Below are positions 24,257-24,406 of a stretch of DNA of 24,406 nucleotides, piece after piece. The translations under genes were made by a program, and so were the position numbers. Each line of letters begins with the position of its first letter. Within the stretch, counting starts at the first letter, position 1. The stretch is from Clostridiaceae bacterium AF10-41 (GTDB lineage Bacteria; Bacillota; Clostridia; Clostridiales; Clostridiaceae), in the NCBI GenBank assembly GCA_027686065.1, contig JAQCTH010000055.1, forward strand, positions 1 to 24,406, given 5' to 3'. The notes beneath the pieces are model-generated. The model searched no databases, was not told where the DNA came from, and saw only the letters and a list, made by a program, of their open reading frames with translations.

Positions 24257-24275
24257 CAATATTGTTAAATTGTTG
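24242..24275. promoter_or_regulatory. Rex-like operator cluster over the -35 of the lipoprotein promoter
   Basis: The 18-base site 24242-24259 (TTGTTGAAAAAATTACAA on the minus strand) matches 11 of 14 Rex consensus positions and overlaps the -35. Next to it is a perfect half-site TTGTTAA (24262-24268), forming the palindrome AACAATATTGTT (24255-24266), then ATTGTTG. The site resembles the one before rnfC, sharing the ATTACAA half. Confidence 0.4.
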
Positions 24276-24346
24276 TCTTTATTAAATATAATAATTTCAT
24301 TTATTTATATATTATAAATTAATACTTTATTTATAATATATAAATA

Positions 24347-24395
24347 TTATTGATATTTTACTATGATTTTAATGTTTTTATTGATATTTTACTAT
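24347..24395. repeat. 18-base direct repeat near the window end
   Basis: TTATTGATATTTTACTAT occurs exactly at 24347-24364 and again at 24378-24395, a period of 31 bases. It lies in AT-rich non-coding DNA upstream of the lipoprotein promoter. No role can be assigned. Confidence 0.6.
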
Positions 24396-24406
24396 ATTTC
24401 ATTAAT

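Overview
The window is AT-rich throughout and tightly packed, with almost every gene on the minus strand and strong AGGAGG-type ribosome sites in front of ATG, GTG and TTG starts. An Rnf complex, collagen-like spore-surface-type proteins, ClpS-ClpA, a LevR-type sigma-54 activator with its phosphotransferase genes, and a SEC-C protein together point to a low-GC anaerobic Firmicute, most likely Clostridium sensu stricto. The species cannot be told from this sequence. No rRNA, tRNA, CRISPR array, transposase or phage gene was seen.

Layout from left to right. 1-2156 holds two adjacent minus-strand genes for collagen-like, BclA-type surface proteins. The left one runs off the window and has its globular domain before the collagen repeats. 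2337-6992 is the six-gene rnfCDGEAB operon (read right to left), ended by a strong terminator and preceded by a Rex-like operator. Its RnfC is short and its RnfD lacks the usual flavin-attachment threonine. 7247-9669 is a three-gene operon (SEC-C protein, small membrane protein, TPR protein) of unknown function. 9928-12472 is clpS-clpA. 12473-13018 is a 546-base non-coding stretch with a diverged duplicated module. It precedes the only plus-strand gene, an orphan coiled-coil protein (13019-13426). A 52-residue membrane peptide gene follows on the minus strand.

13795-20228 is a carbohydrate system: separate EIIB, EIIA and EIIC proteins of the lactose/cellobiose PTS family, a MupG-family 6-phosphomuramidase-like protein, and a 910-residue sigma-54 activator. 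EIIC and EIIB each have an excellent -24/-12 promoter. About 100 bases upstream of each lie inverted TGTGTAA/TTACACA repeats that are probably the activator's sites. The window therefore appears to hold a complete, self-contained sigma-54 regulon, possibly for a cell-wall-derived disaccharide.

20527-22962 is the copper exporter copA, with a consensus sigma-A promoter and a GC-rich CsoR-like operator at the start point. 23321-24193 encodes a lipoprotein with two tandem FMN-binding-like domains. Its sigma-A promoter is overlapped by a second Rex-like site. The most interesting threads are the unusual Rnf complex, its possible co-regulation with the flavin-domain lipoprotein, and the sigma-54/MupG/PTS circuit.
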